Origin: Ochotona curzoniae
Lineage: Eukaryota > Chordata > Mammalia > Lagomorpha > Ochotonidae
Assembly: GCF_017591425.1 (NCBI RefSeq)
Contig: NW_024465672.1
Coordinates: 165,253 to 229,252, forward strand
Reading direction: 5' to 3'
DNA: 64,000 nucleotides
Shown: positions 12,053 to 23,959 of the stretch, piece after piece
Layout of the letters: each line of letters begins with the position of its first letter
Position numbering within the stretch: the first letter of the stretch is position 1
Position numbers and translations under genes: made by a program
The notes under the pieces: generated by a model
Databases searched by the model: none
What the model was told of the DNA's origin: nothing
Seen by the model: only the letters and a program-made list of their open reading frames with translations

Positions 12053-12374
12053 GTGAGCTGGGTGCCTAGTAACAAAAGTCCTTTCCTTGCACATGCTGGT
12101 ATCCCATATGGGTACCAGTTCATGTTCCAGCTGTTTCACTTCAATTCCAGCTTCCTGCTTGTTGCCCGAGAAAGCACTTGAGGATGGTCCAAAGCCTTGA
12201 GACCATGTATGCTTGTGGGAGACCTAGAGGAGATTCCTGGTTCTTGGTTTTGGGTTATCTCAACTCTGGCCAATGATGCTACTTGGAGAGTAAACCAGAT
12301 CTTACTCTCTGTCACTCCTTTTATCTGAAATCTGACTTTCTAATAGAAAGGAAATAAAGCTTAAAAAAAAAAAA
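12053..12374 (+). mobile_element. Older C-SINE
   Basis: Forward copy: GTGAGCTGGGTGCCTAGTAA, CTGGTATCCCATATGGGTAC, GCTTGTGGGAGACCTAGAGG, tail of 12 A near 12374. Confidence 0.9.
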
Positions 12375-13688
12375 CCTTTTTATGATGTACCTTAAAAGGA
12401 CTTTGAAGTATTTACAAATCTCTGTGATGTTGGAAGCATGTGAAAGGAACATGCATACATACATAACATATATATTTAAATATTTTCAAATAGCTGAAAT
12501 AATATATACATTTATTCAGTGTAAAGTCTAAAAGCTTTATTTACAGTTATACTTTTAGTCAAGTATGATTAGTCTCTATACAAAGTCCAATAAAGCAAGC
12601 AGAAACAAAATTGTGTTGTTCTCAGTACTGACTGAATGGCTGGGCTAATTCGCAATTCCAATTGATAAGTATGACTGTGTCTCTGACAGAACGCAGCATT
12701 AGCTAACAGCACTGCTATGGAATCAGTCAGCACCCAACTGGGTCAAGGGATCAGATGCTGCCCTGCCCACATCTTTCCATTGATGCTGAACAAACAAGGC
12801 AGTGGTCCAATGATGGCCAGGCAAGTGAAAGGCCAGGGGCAGAGACAATGGGAATCCAGGAGATCCCCAACACTGATGGAATAAGAAGCTCAGACATCCT
12901 TTTCTGGATGTGAACTTCATGACAAATGATACAAACTAAGCATAAGTATCATCTATTGATAAGGTTTCTGTTGCTACCAAATAGGACCCCTGAGAAAACA
13001 CATTGTGATTCTACCTGGGCCTGGTGCTATGGCTGGGCAAGAGGCTGCCTGAGTGAAGAAGCTGGTGGCCAAGAATGGCTGACCCTAGAGCTGCAGACTA
13101 GGGGGGCATGCAACAGGCACACTGGGGATGGGGGCAAGGAATGGGTACAGCCTAAATGGCCTGGCGCTTGAGCACCAGGCGGGTTGGCAGGATGTACCTG
13201 CTGTGAAGTGTGTTGCTTCTGATCAAGCTTATCTGGCCCTAGAGCAGCGTGCATAGTGACAGGGTGGGCTGATAACTGGCACAAGAATGTCAGGAAAGCT
13301 GTCTTTGCCCTGGAGCAGGTAATGGTGGCTGTGAGCAAATGGCACCTCTAACATAATGTCCTCAGATGCCCCAATTGCCAATCTGGGACCATGCTCTGCT
13401 AGCCAGCACCAATGAACCTCTAGCCCAGGAATATGGCCACACTGTCCACCGTCTGCTGCTCCAGAGCCAGATGGCCTCAGCCAGCAGTTCCAGGACTGGG
13501 CTCCTTCCGACAGTGAACCTAGCCTCAGCTTGCATGCTTTAGGTTCCCTGCCCCACAACACACCCACCCCACTGCCTCTCCTGACACTGCAGTGTTATCT
13601 CACACAGACATGGCCTGCCTTGAAGCTTATCCAGGGTCAGAAGGGCTCAGTCCCACAACACTCATTTCTTACCTGCCTGCCCTCATAG
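12375..13688. other. Unassigned stretch left of the ERV
   Basis: 12375-12700 is AT-rich. 12720-13680 is GC-richer with overlapping open frames of 65-112 codons on both strands that show no repeated domain or codon pattern. No gene is called. Confidence 0.5.
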
Positions 13689-13980
13689 TGTCGCTGTCCC
13701 GCAGTGACAGACTTGGTGCACGGAGCCGATAATAACACATGTGGACCCTGACTGATAGCCAAAGCCGAAGTTTATTAAGGGCCTCAGACTTTATACACTG
13801 AGAGTCCGTACTGTTTCCCTCTTTTGATTGGAATTCCTTTTGTTTTGTGTATTACAACAGGTGCACATTTACATGCTGTTTATACCAAAGGTAGCCATTT
13901 GATTGTTGTCATGCAAATACTGTCCAATGAACTGCAAACCTGTGCTCACTGACCTTCCAGGCTCACAATGTCCTCCTACA
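13689..13980 (-). mobile_element. LTR of an endogenous retrovirus, preceded by a polypurine tract
   Basis: Ends are TGTCGC...CCTACA. On the - strand it carries AATAAACTTCGG as a polyadenylation signal. Directly upstream on the - strand (13981-13992) is a purine run, AGAAGGGGGATT, exactly where a retrovirus has the polypurine tract that primes plus-strand synthesis. This makes it a 3' LTR with internal sequence to its right, not a solo LTR. Its sequence differs from the LTR at 14455. Confidence 0.75.
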
Positions 13981-14454
13981 AATCCCCCTTCTGTGTTGTA
14001 TAAAATTAGGCCTGAAATTTGTAGCTGGGGGAACATGCTCTTGGAAGAGCAGAAGAATGGGGTTATATATATTATACAAAGATGACTTCACCAGGGACCA
14101 CACACCCTAACTGCCTATCATCTAGCTCCTCAACATCCTTTTTTACCCAGAGAATAACCATTGGCTGCATATCAGGGATAGGGGCGGGCAATCACTCTGG
14201 CTTCTTCAAGCTGAGAAAGGGGCGTAGAGGGGGTCACAGCAGCCAGGTATTCTCCAGGAGATGCATCTAGGGGTATTCGGTAGAAGGTAGAAAAATAGCA
14301 GCTATAATTTCTCCCAAGCTAACATGTTTTTGAATTTAACCTAAATCAGAGTTGCACAGGGACAGTTAACAGTTAACATTAACAGTTAACATCCATCATA
14401 TGTAACAGCTGAGTATAAAATAAACATCATAGTTTCTATACAGTTAGTATTAAC
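13981..14454 (-). mobile_element. ERV internal sequence next to the 3' LTR
   Basis: This block begins with the polypurine tract and is judged the last internal part of the retroviral copy. No open frame of convincing length is seen, so any coding content is decayed. It is cut at 14454 by a second LTR insertion and may resume at 15204. Confidence 0.5.
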
Positions 14455-15203
14455 TGTTAGTTATTTAAAAGAGTGTAAGTGTTCTAGTTTTAGGTTATAC
14501 GATATTACGATACTTTACGCGCAGCTAATTCTCGCAACCTGGTTCTTTACCGTGAGCTGAAAACACCAGACGCAACAACATATCTTACGAAGTTTATTCC
14601 AGCGGGGCAGGAATAGGGGAAGGGGAAAGGTAAAGGGGGAAGGGGGAGGAGCAAGGAAGGAGAGAGAGAGAGAGAGAGAGAGAGAGAACCGAGTGGGGCA
14701 GGAACAGGGAAGGGGAGGGAAGGGAGGTAAGAAGGAGGAGAGAGAGAGAGAGGAAGAGCAGGGGAGAGGAACCAAGGAGAGAGCGCAAGAGAAAGCAAGA
14801 GCAAGAGAGAGCAAGAGCAAGAGCAAGAGAGAGCAAGAGCAAGAGAGAGCAAGAGCAAGAGAGAGCAAGAGAGCAAGAGAGAACAAGATAGCAAGAGAGC
14901 AAGAAGGCAAGAAGAAGGAGCGAACCGCACCTGGGGGCCTTTTTTGTCTGCCAGGTGTGGGGGGTGGGGATTCGGAGGGATTGAGGTCAAGGCCCCAGGG
15001 GATTTGTGCCTGCAGGTGAATGCCTGGGGATGATTGGCGAGTGGGCGCGTTTGGGGAAGGGGCTGGGAGATTGGGGGTGGGATTCTCAGGTGGAATGCCA
15101 GGTTACATCTGATTGGTGGATGGCTGGACTGGCGCGAATTCTGTGAGCTGTGAGGAAGAAGGAATGGCGCAGGGTCCAGGGTGGGATATTGGAAGTCCTT
15201 ACA
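14455..15203 (-). mobile_element. Solo LTR (copy 2) with expanded GA-rich tract
   Basis: Ends are TGTTAG...CTTACA, flanked by a 5-bp duplication TTAAC at 14450-14454 and 15204-15208. It is the same family as 7807-8335 but 220 bp longer, because of a purine-only tract at about 14610-14925 made of AGAGAGAG and AGCAAGAG repeats. On the - strand it has the CCAAT motif and AATAAACTTCGT signal. The tract also creates long Leu/Ser-rich - strand frames that are not genes. Confidence 0.9.
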
Positions 15204-16088
15204 TTAACAGTTGATGAAAGTTTTGGGGAGAATCTCAACTTACAATTTAAGCCTTGCCATTTATATAATTGAAGTGTGATTTTACAGATTTCTATGCATT
15301 TGCATTTAGGATAATCAAAACAGTCTTATAATTCTACCAAATCATAGGAAAGTGTTAGGCAGGTGAGCAGGGAAATCTCCAACAACTTAGTGAGTGAGGA
15401 AGAATTTAGCTCTATATCCTAACCGAGTAAAGTCCATGAAAAGCAAATAGGGAGCCTGACCAGTAAGTACAGGCTGAGTGATTATCAGTTAATTGGCCTT
15501 TGTTCTGACTGTTCCAAATGTTTTATATCCGTGTTCTCTGTGTATCTGAAGGCCAAATAGGAGTCCTGATCAATAAGGTACAATTTGAGTGATTATCAGT
15601 TAGCTGACCTTTATTAGTCTCTAGTATCTAAAATAATTTTGGGGCTCGCAAGCAACCCTGATGGTCGGTGTAAGAGAGGGCTGGTAGCCAAGGCTGGAGC
15701 TAGGTAAGAACTAGAGAAAGCTCCTCCTTTGAGTCCAGTCGCCTCTGAGTGCCACCCGGGGCTCCTGGCTGAAGTTCTGACGTCACCAGACCCTAAGATG
15801 AGGGTACTAGGCTGCTTCAATCCCATGTGGGAAATTCAATAGGAAAGGACTGACCTCAAAGTTCTCGGCCTCCAAGGACACTCACCTTCCTTGCGATCTC
15901 CTTGGCAGTCGGGATACGGTTTTCGATGTCCTTGATGAGGCAGATATATACTGCTTCTGCAGTAAAAGCCCGTGGGAGGCCTCCGGGGGTCTCCCGGACC
16001 AGAATAGAGGGCTCCACTTGTCCTCCTACTCCACCTTGAGATCCCCTCCTAGTCTGTACACACAACCTCCCTTAAGAAGGTGTCAGAG
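15204..16088 (-). mobile_element. Probable ERV internal region, part 2
   Basis: The flanking duplication of the solo LTR shows this was continuous with 13981-14454. A - strand frame of 69 codons ends at 15856 and includes VYICLIKDIENRIPTAKEIA; I do not recognise it with confidence. 15442-15530 and 15552-15640 form an imperfect tandem duplication with a 110-bp step. The assignment to the ERV is inference from position. Confidence 0.35.
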
Positions 16089-16436
16089 GGCCTGGCGCGG
16101 TGGCACAAGTGGTTAAGGTCCTCACCTTGCACGCCCAGGATCCCATATGGACGCCGGTTCTATCCCAGTAGCCTCGCTTCCCTTCCAGCTCCCTGCCTGT
16201 GGCCCGGGAAAGCAGTCGAGGACAGCCCAAAGCTTTGTGACCCTGCACCCACGTGGGAGAACCAGAAGAGGCTCCTGACTTCGGATCGGCACAGCACCGG
16301 CCGTTGTGCTCACTTGGGGGGTGAATCATCAGATGGAAGATCTTCCTCTCTGTCTCTCCTCTCTGTATACCCGCTTTTCCAATAAAAAAAAAACATAATA
16401 AAAATAAGTCTTAAAAAAAAAAAGAGGGTGTCAGAG
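16079..16436 (+). mobile_element. Young C-SINE with 10-bp target-site duplication
   Basis: Near-consensus SINE at 16089-16426, flanked by GGTGTCAGAG at 16079-16088 and 16427-16436. It interrupts the putative ERV internal region, so it is younger than that element. Confidence 0.95.
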
Positions 16437-17294
16437 TCGTCCTTGGATCCCACCACAAATTAATATGGCTTTTCTAATGTCTAAGGCAGTTAAGAATTTG
16501 TTATCTCTGAATAGTAATTTACACTTAAAATCTTCATCAAACATCCTAAGAAGGTGGAGAATTTCTCTGCACTCCTGACCTGTAGTGGAACAAGAGGAAT
16601 ATTAAATGAATTTAGTTTTCAGTTCTTAGATGCAGTTCCACTTCGGGTTCCGTCTTCTCCAGGGGCAGCGTTGCATTGAAGGGAGTTGCTGCACTTCCAA
16701 GGTCTGATGAGCCATAGGGAAACCACAGTTTTGAAGATCTATCAGGAAATTCTAGGGATAAGAGCATAACCTTTCCCATAGATTATTAGTGTTCCACAGT
16801 ATCAATTATTCAGTTGTATTATCAAATACATCATGAGGTCAGGGACAGTTGTGCTTGATGCACCAATCTCTTAGAATCCCCATGTCACCTGGTATTGGGA
16901 GGGGTCTGTCCTCCTCCTCCTCCAATGTTTCCTTGATGGTGATGGATCTTTCAGGATGAGGTCGTGACGCTGTCTTACTGCAGGAGCTTCCTCCAGTGAA
17001 CACAAAGGGGAGGGTTTGATCACAGCAAAGCAACACCATGATGAATATCCTGTGGGGACAAAAAGGAGTCCCTTCAACACCCACACGGACAGTGCTACAT
17101 GGAGAACCAAAGACAAGGCTACTAATGAGGGGAAGCTGGTGTTGTCCGGACATAACGTGAGAGGTAAAGCCTCTACGCATGGTTGCTGGGGTTTTCACTG
17201 GCTGGCTAGTGTCAATCAAAAAGAACAGGTTGTTGAGCCACACTGGTGAAAAGAAGTAAGGATTTTTTGTTTTGTTTTGTTTCATATTCTGGAT
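16437..17294 (-). mobile_element. Possible ERV internal region, part 3
   Basis: A - strand frame of 169 codons (16839-17348) has a hydrophobic stretch (IFIMVLLCC) followed by a charged segment rich in Glu. This could be decayed leader-type sequence, but no diagnostic motif is visible. The call is tentative and rests mainly on continuity with 15204-16088. Confidence 0.25.
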
Positions 17295-17535
17295 ATTTCC
17301 CTTCTGATCCAGCTTCTTGTAATTGGCCTGGGGAAAGTACTGGAACACGGCCCTGATGTTTGGGCACCTGACAACTCCAGCAGGAGCAGGAGACCCAGAT
17401 GAAGCTCCTGGCTCTTGGCTTCAGTCTGGCTCAGCACTGATAATTTTGACCATTGTGGAGGGCAGTGACCTGCTAGGTGGAAGACTGTCCTGTCTATCCT
17501 TCTCTCTGTGTAACTCTTTCATATAAGAGTATATC
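17295..17535 (+). mobile_element. Old C-SINE, 5'-truncated
   Basis: Forward SINE body: CTTGTAATTGGCCTGGGGAA, CAGGAGACCCAGATGAAGCT, TATCCTTCTCTCTGTGTAAC. Confidence 0.65.
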
Positions 17536-17666
17536 TTGACCCTACTTACTAGGAGTTGGACTATGAGAACTTGAGAGTCAACACTGATGGCATGGGCATA
17601 TTTAGCATCACAGATGAGACTAAAAACACTGTCTCCTATCTGCATCCACTTCCTTGTCCATCTACA

Positions 17667-17957
17667 TTTTTTTAAAAAAAGATTTGTTTGCTTCAAAGGT
17701 AGAGTGACAAAGCCCAAATGCCAGCAAAGGCTTGTGCAAGGCCGTGCCAAAGCCAGAAGCTGGGAACTTCCTGTGGGTCTCCCACGTGGGAGGCAGGGGC
17801 CCAAGCCATGTGTTATCACCTGCTGTTGTCCTGGTTGCATTAGCAGGGAACTGGCTCAGAAGCAGAGCAGCCAGGACTTGATCTGAAAACCCCAACGGAA
17901 TAGCGGTGTCACAGGCAGGTGCTTAACTCACTGTGCCTCCTGGCTGGTCCCTCCATC
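17667..17957 (-). mobile_element. Reverse old C-SINE
   Basis: Reverse copy beginning TTTTTTTAAAAAAAGATTTG, with CCTGTGGGTCTCCCACGTGG and a head ending AACTCACTGTGCCTCCTGGC. 17958-18512 shows nothing recognisable. Confidence 0.75.
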
Positions 17958-18512
17958 TGGATTTTGACCTGTCTATTGCATTTCTTTAGAAATTGCTAAG
18001 CAGCAAGTTTTGGCCATGAACACTGACAGTGATATGAAGAAAAATAGTAAAGAAGAGAGGAAGAAAAAGTGTATCCAGCAAGAAACCACTTTATTCTTCA
18101 TCCGGGGATTTAATATTTAAGAGAATGAAGCTATCAACATTAAAACAAAACAAACAACAACAAAATGAAGCAATAGTATTGACACTTAGACCAGAAGAAC
18201 TGTCTGTCCAGGGTGTTCAGTGTTCATCAACATTAATTGAAAAGTGCCAATAATGTATGAAATTCATTCTAAGTCATCAGACAGGTTAGCTGCTGCTCAG
18301 GAAAACATCATACACACATAAATACCCTGGGCTCTAATTTTTTGAAAATTGTTAAACCATTTAATAGAATCAATTTCCAAACTGCAAGAGAGCAGTTTAT
18401 TGTAATTCTTCACAATTTCCAAACATGCATGAGAAAAATTCCCATACCTCCTCTCCTGCCATTTACACCATGTCTCTAGTGTGGCACTCTGTTACAGGTG
18501 GGGGTGGAGTGG

Positions 18513-18828
18513 GAGAGGCTGGTGTGATGGCTCAACAGGCTAATCCTCTGAGTTACAGGCATCCAGTATGGATGCTGGTTCATGTCCCAGGTGCTTCACT
18601 TCCCATCCAGCTCCCTGCTTATGACCTGGGAAATCAGCAGAGGATGGCCCAAGGCCTTGGGACCCTGTACCAACTCAGGAGACATGAAAGAAGCTCCTGG
18701 CTTCTGGCTTCAGAGAGCCTCAGCTCCAGCCATTGCAGTCATTCGGAGAGTGAACCAGTGAACCAGGAAAGATCTCTCTCCCTGGCTCTATGTCTCCTTT
18801 TTGTAAACCTGCTTTTACAAATAGGACC
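18513..18828 (+). mobile_element. C-SINE, first of two in tandem
   Basis: Forward copy: AGAGGCTGGTGTGATGGCTC, CCAGCTCCCTGCTTATGACC, and CTATGTCTCCTTTTTGTAAA, with a short degenerate tail that abuts the next copy. Confidence 0.85.
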
Positions 18829-19138
18829 CAGTACAATAGCCCAGTGGCTAGACCCTTACCTTGCAACTGTTAGGATCCCATATGGACACCAGTTCGTGTC
18901 CTGGCTACTCCACTTTCCATCCTGCTCCCTGCTTGTGGCCTGGGAAAGCAGTCTAGGACAGCCCAGAGCCTTGGGATCTTGCACCTGCATGGGGACCTGA
19001 AGGAGGTTCCTGGCTCCTCCATTCAGATTGGTGCAGATCTAGCCATCGCAGCTGCTTGGTGAGTCAATTAGCAGATGTAAGATCTTTTTCTCTGTCTCTC
19101 CTTCTTTCTGACTTTGCAACAAAAAAAAAATCTTTTGA
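18829..19138 (+). mobile_element. C-SINE, second of two in tandem
   Basis: Forward copy starting in the tail of the previous one: CAGTACAATAGCCCAGTGGC, GTTAGGATCCCATATGGACA, tail AAAAAAAAAATCTTTTGAAA. One SINE using another's A-rich tail as target is common. Confidence 0.85.
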
Positions 19139-22100
19139 AAATTACTATTATTCAAATAATAAATAAATCTTCAGTCTGTGTCTCCCTTTCCTGAAACTTC
19201 AGCCTGATAAGAGCCTCTGTTATATTTTCACAGAGCTCCAAAGGGAAAAAAAAAATCCTCCCAAATTCTGGTGAGATTATAGGGTTATGAGAACTCATTG
19301 AAATTAAAATACAACCAAACATAATCTAGGTCATTTCTTTTAATGAAGAGGAATTTTATTTGCTGTTTTATTCTGCTAATCATCTATTACAGCAAAGAGG
19401 CATACAGACAATTTTAAAATGAACTTCCAGAATAACTGGTGCTCACAAATGCTTCCACTTCCCCTTGCCATGTGTAGATTTTAAATTTATTACCAGCCTT
19501 TTTATTGACTGTCATCATCACTTGCTCTCATGGGATTTATTATTTCCAGGTTTCAGTGACCAAGTATCTTAGTTTTTGAGAACTGTCATGTCAATACATA
19601 TTCTGGTTATTTTAACAATTTCATTAAATAATGCTAATTAAAAACTCATTGGGTTCATTTGCATAAAAAACTTAAGTATAAAGTTTGGGGATTATAAATC
19701 AAACTGTTGTACTTTAAATGTATAAAATTAATTCAACTGTATACCTGAAATTTTAAAAGTATTTATCCATAGGCATTACTGACTAGATATTATAACTTAT
19801 GGGAAATTTTGTTCTTAATAGATTTTTCAAAATGAGAGAAACTGTCTTTTTGTATGTCTTTTTGGGACATACAGCTTTTACTCGCTTTGCCATTTACAAA
19901 CTTTTATTTTTGCTTACAGGAGTAATTACAGGCACATGACAGTAAATTCCACAAATTTAAATAGCAAGCAATGCTTAAAAAGATGATTCAATTTCTATTT
20001 CTTTACTTCTTTTTGGTGCCACTTAATGGACCTGCTCATTTGTTGTCAGTATATCACTTATCCGTATTCTTAATTCTTTAGAATCCTCAAGTGGATACCA
20101 TCTGGTTTTTCAAATATCTTGCATTCTCGTCTCTTGAGATGATGTTTCCCCTTTAAAAAGTAACTTCAAAAGTAGCTCTTGATATCTGCAAATATTCTGC
20201 TTTAAGATCCCTCTTTTTGTTTCACAAATTCTACCGTAAATAAAGGATATTTTTCTTCTTTTATTTTTTTCTGTGGATCAACAAGGACCTTGGGATGGTT
20301 TTGAAAGCCTCGGTGAAGATGACAGTGACAAACCTCTAGTTTAACTACTTCTGCACATGTTGTAATTAAACATTTCAGTGTAATATAAAGGAAAATTTTA
20401 TATTACACACTTGTAAAATGTTCCCTTTGCTGGAAACAGTGGATTATAAAATAGAAAATATTCATATCAAAACATTTTTAAGAAGGGGCTTACTGACTCA
20501 TTGTTTGAAAGAAAAAAATATAAATAACTTAAAAAGCAGATGGAAAGATATTTCTTACTCATATCATAAACTGCTTTCTCTCTACATATATATGTATATA
20601 TATATATATGCCTTTAGTACATATTTTCCATATGAAGTTCTTTGGTGCTTTTGTGCCCCAATATTAGTCTTCATGTTGTAGATTGAGATACAGGGGATGG
20701 CTAAGAGGCTGGGGGATGGAAACCAGGGAACTTGCTACAGATTACACAGAAAATGAATATAGTTCCCATGTTCTCAAAGCATTGCCTTTACACAAATGTT
20801 AATGTAAAGGCCTCTTAGCTCAAAAAACACCAATTGAGAGAGAGATATTTACTCGACTGGAACTTATAGCATGTATACCTGTACTGAAATACCACATGGT
20901 ACCTCATGACTATGTACAATTTTTGTGTCAGTTAAAATGTAACCATTACGCTTAAAAGCCTCTCAGACACTGTCCTAATGTTAGCATATATTTAGGTATA
21001 TAAGCATGTGTGCATATTTATATAAAGCACACACATATGTTTTATACATATATAACATAGCAATATTGTCCATATCTATGAATTTAAAAGCTCTCTTTTA
21101 TCCTTAAAAATTTTCTAAATTAATATGAACATATTATTATACAGAACTAGCCTGGATTTAACTAACTTGCAATTTAAAAAAAAAAATCCTTGAATCTTTC
21201 AAATAAAAAAGTTTCATGAAACTGTTGCACAGAAAAGCAGATGTGCACTGGGATATTCATACAAAATTAGGAGCATTCTTTGGGTAATTGGTTGAGATGC
21301 CAGAGTGCAGCTTTGACATCATTACTTGTAAGTTATCAAAGAGATTTACGCTTTGCAACTGACATTGTAACTTGAAGATTTACTTGAACTGGTAGCTAAT
21401 GGGCTTTCTGTAATTAACTCCTTTGAGGTCAGGTTTCACGGACACAGCGTTCCTTTAACATTCATCTCTCCTTTGTAGTATCTTTATTGGTGGACTCAAC
21501 AGTCTGAAAAAATGCTCATCTCTTCCAGTAAGATCGTCAATTCCAAGTACTGTTTGTTTCATCCATGCCAGGTTTTCATAAAAATGTGTTAAAGTAGATT
21601 TTAGAGAGTGAGTGCAAGGAAAAAAAAAAAAACCTGAAAATTAAGTCAATCATGCATTAATTAAAAATGCAAAGTTTAATTGTGACGATGCTTGTGTTCT
21701 TGACAGGGGAGCTGAGAAATGGCCAGCCTTTTTCGACTTAATGCCATCATTCAGATTTTCTCTCCTAATGTCTACGAGTTTTAACTCAGTGTGTTTGTTT
21801 TGCTCTGATAGTCCGTGAGACATAACACATATTGCTGGGTAATGGTGTTCAACCCATCGCTGAATGACTTGATTGTAGTATAATTTCTAGTTTGAAGAAT
21901 GGGAATGCTCCATTCCAAAGCTGGGAGAGAAATAACTGCATATGTATTGGTTCACTGTCCCCAAAATACATTTTCTTAAGAAACAACTGTTGGCCAATTA
22001 GACATGTTAGCCTATGTGTAGTTGCCAATTATGTTTTCTTGTGTTGGTAAAGACAGACATCATTTCCCTTCGTCTCCTCTGTGTTGCCTTCATCAGGTAC

Positions 22101-23959
22101 AGTTTCTATGTTTTTGACATGTTTACATATAAAGCATGAGAAGTAACTGTCTCATACTTGGCAGTGCTTCATGAAAGCCAGGTGCCCAGCGAGTGCATCT
22201 CATTGATGAATTCACATGGAATATAACGTCAAGGTTGTGGAAATGAGCTGGAGTTTTGCCTCCCAGGTCCTGTAACACTTGCCCCTCCCATGGGTACAAT
22301 GGATGCTGTGTTTGTTGCCAGCATTCAAGATCTTAGCAGATACTTGTCCTGAATGGAGCACAATTCACTCCACATGTCCCTGTACACATGATCACCCTAT
22401 TGTCCAAAATGACACCAATGGATTCACCCAGCTGGTGCCACTGGCTCAGAGGAGATGCTGGCTTTGGTTTCACAGGTGGGTTTCAGAGATCCTGCTTATG
22501 GACACACGTTTAGCGACACCCTCCCCACCTGCAGCCATTTGATATTGAAATAAAAATATTTTGAAGATGTTTTTTTTAAGCAACAAATCACTTTAATAGA
22601 CACAGGTAAGGAGACTTTTTCTCCTTTGTGGAGGGGTAGTGGTGCTTGAACTCCCCTTGAAAATCCTAGGTAGTGCTATCTCCAGCCGGAATTGCAGGCT
22701 CCCGAGGCAGAGCCAATTCTCAGAGCTGAAGGTTTTCCTTCTCTTTTAAGAGAGGAAGGTGAGAGAAATCTTAACATGGGGAAGTGCAGGAACACTAGTG
22801 GAGACTAAAACAGCAGTGTGTTTTGAAGAAGTAGCAAAAAATACAGCAAGCCACATAGAAAACTTGAGCAAATTCGGCTTTGTATTAGCAGTTTTTTCAG
22901 ATTCCCATAAAGCCAGGTTTAGCTGCCACCGATATTTGAGAGAAGCACTTGTAACATGGGACCACACATACCTGGCATCATAACAGGCTGCACACATATG
23001 GCGACCACATGAAAGGCAAACACTGATAACTTGCGGGTTAGACATTTCCTCCTTGTCTCGGAAAGACTTCTGCGGAACTGCTTACAAAGTTCTGCGCAAG
23101 ATCTAGAAATCACACTGTTCCAGGATGCAGTATCACTGTGGAAGTGCTTTATCATTTCACAGCCACACGGAGCTGTATTGATCAGACTGCAACTGTGATT
23201 TCACTTTAAGAAGTATGTTAGAAGGGCTGGAAACTCATTCCATGACAATGAAGATGTTGGAAAAATGCGCGCTTCAGCTATACCTGTTCACTTCAGGGTC
23301 AAAAAAAAAAAATTACAACTTTCTCAACTCGCTGTTCTGGACGGTCGCTTAGTGGATCAGTGTGTGTCTTAATTTTACAGGAGGAAGAATTTCAAAGCAT
23401 CCAGAACAATGCCACTTGTAGTCCATGCTGCCCTTTTGGTGTAATGATCTCTATTCTAAAATAAGACGCTTCATTTCCACAAGCACTTGGATATCTAAGC
23501 CCTATTTCGGGAGGTAGACAAGTCTCTGGCTTTTACAACTTGACAAGCGTGTCCAATAAATTAAAAAAAAATAAATAAAATGTACCCTTCACGCTAGCAT
23601 AAACTAGAAGAAATCAGGTGATGTCTTCTTGTTGTGGAATGGGGGCAGGTGAAAGCTTAGAAAGCAAAAGTATCCGAAAACAAACGGAAAGAACCCTGCC
23701 AATGTGCAGACATTTCAATACATTAGAAACAATTTTTCTCGCTCACAGCGTCCTCAGGGCGTATTGTCTTACCTTTTACTATTTTATTTGGAGGTTAGGG
23801 TGGGGTGGGGTGGAGAGTGAGAAGAAACCCAAACCAAAAGAAACCTTTATTTGCCGCCCGGCGATGCCCGCCAAGTGAGGCCGTGATGCTCAGGACTGAA
23901 GTAAAAGCTGCGGTGTGAGTCACGTTAGGACCTTGTCTTCAGCATCCCTGACTTTGCCC
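19139..23959. other. SINE-free AT-rich upstream region
   Basis: About 4.8 kb with no recognisable SINE and no supported exon. A short alternating TA tract lies at 20583-20611. Segments such as 21240-21460 and 21650-21860 have balanced, non-repetitive sequence that could be conserved non-coding elements upstream of a developmental gene, but that is only a guess. Open frames here are under 100 codons. Confidence 0.5.

Noticed and set aside
14515..15019. Long Leu/Ser-rich frames on the - strand and Arg/Glu-rich frames on the + strand near 14.6-14.9 kb
   Set aside because: They come from the AGAGAG/AGCAAG purine tract of a solo LTR and have no codon-like signal.
15642..15665. TTTTGGGGCTCGCAAGC as a retroviral primer binding site on the + strand
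   Set aside because: It only loosely resembles a proline-tRNA site, there is no + strand LTR ending just before it, and the nearby LTRs are on the - strand.
16839..17348. 169-codon - strand frame as a real gene
   Set aside because: It has no recognisable domain, no start context and lies in a probable decayed retroviral region; kept only as a weak hint for that.
21470..21530. Possible small exon between CTCCTTTGTAG and CCAGTAAGAT
   Set aside because: Both splice-like sites are weak and common by chance; there is no coding frame or homology to support it.
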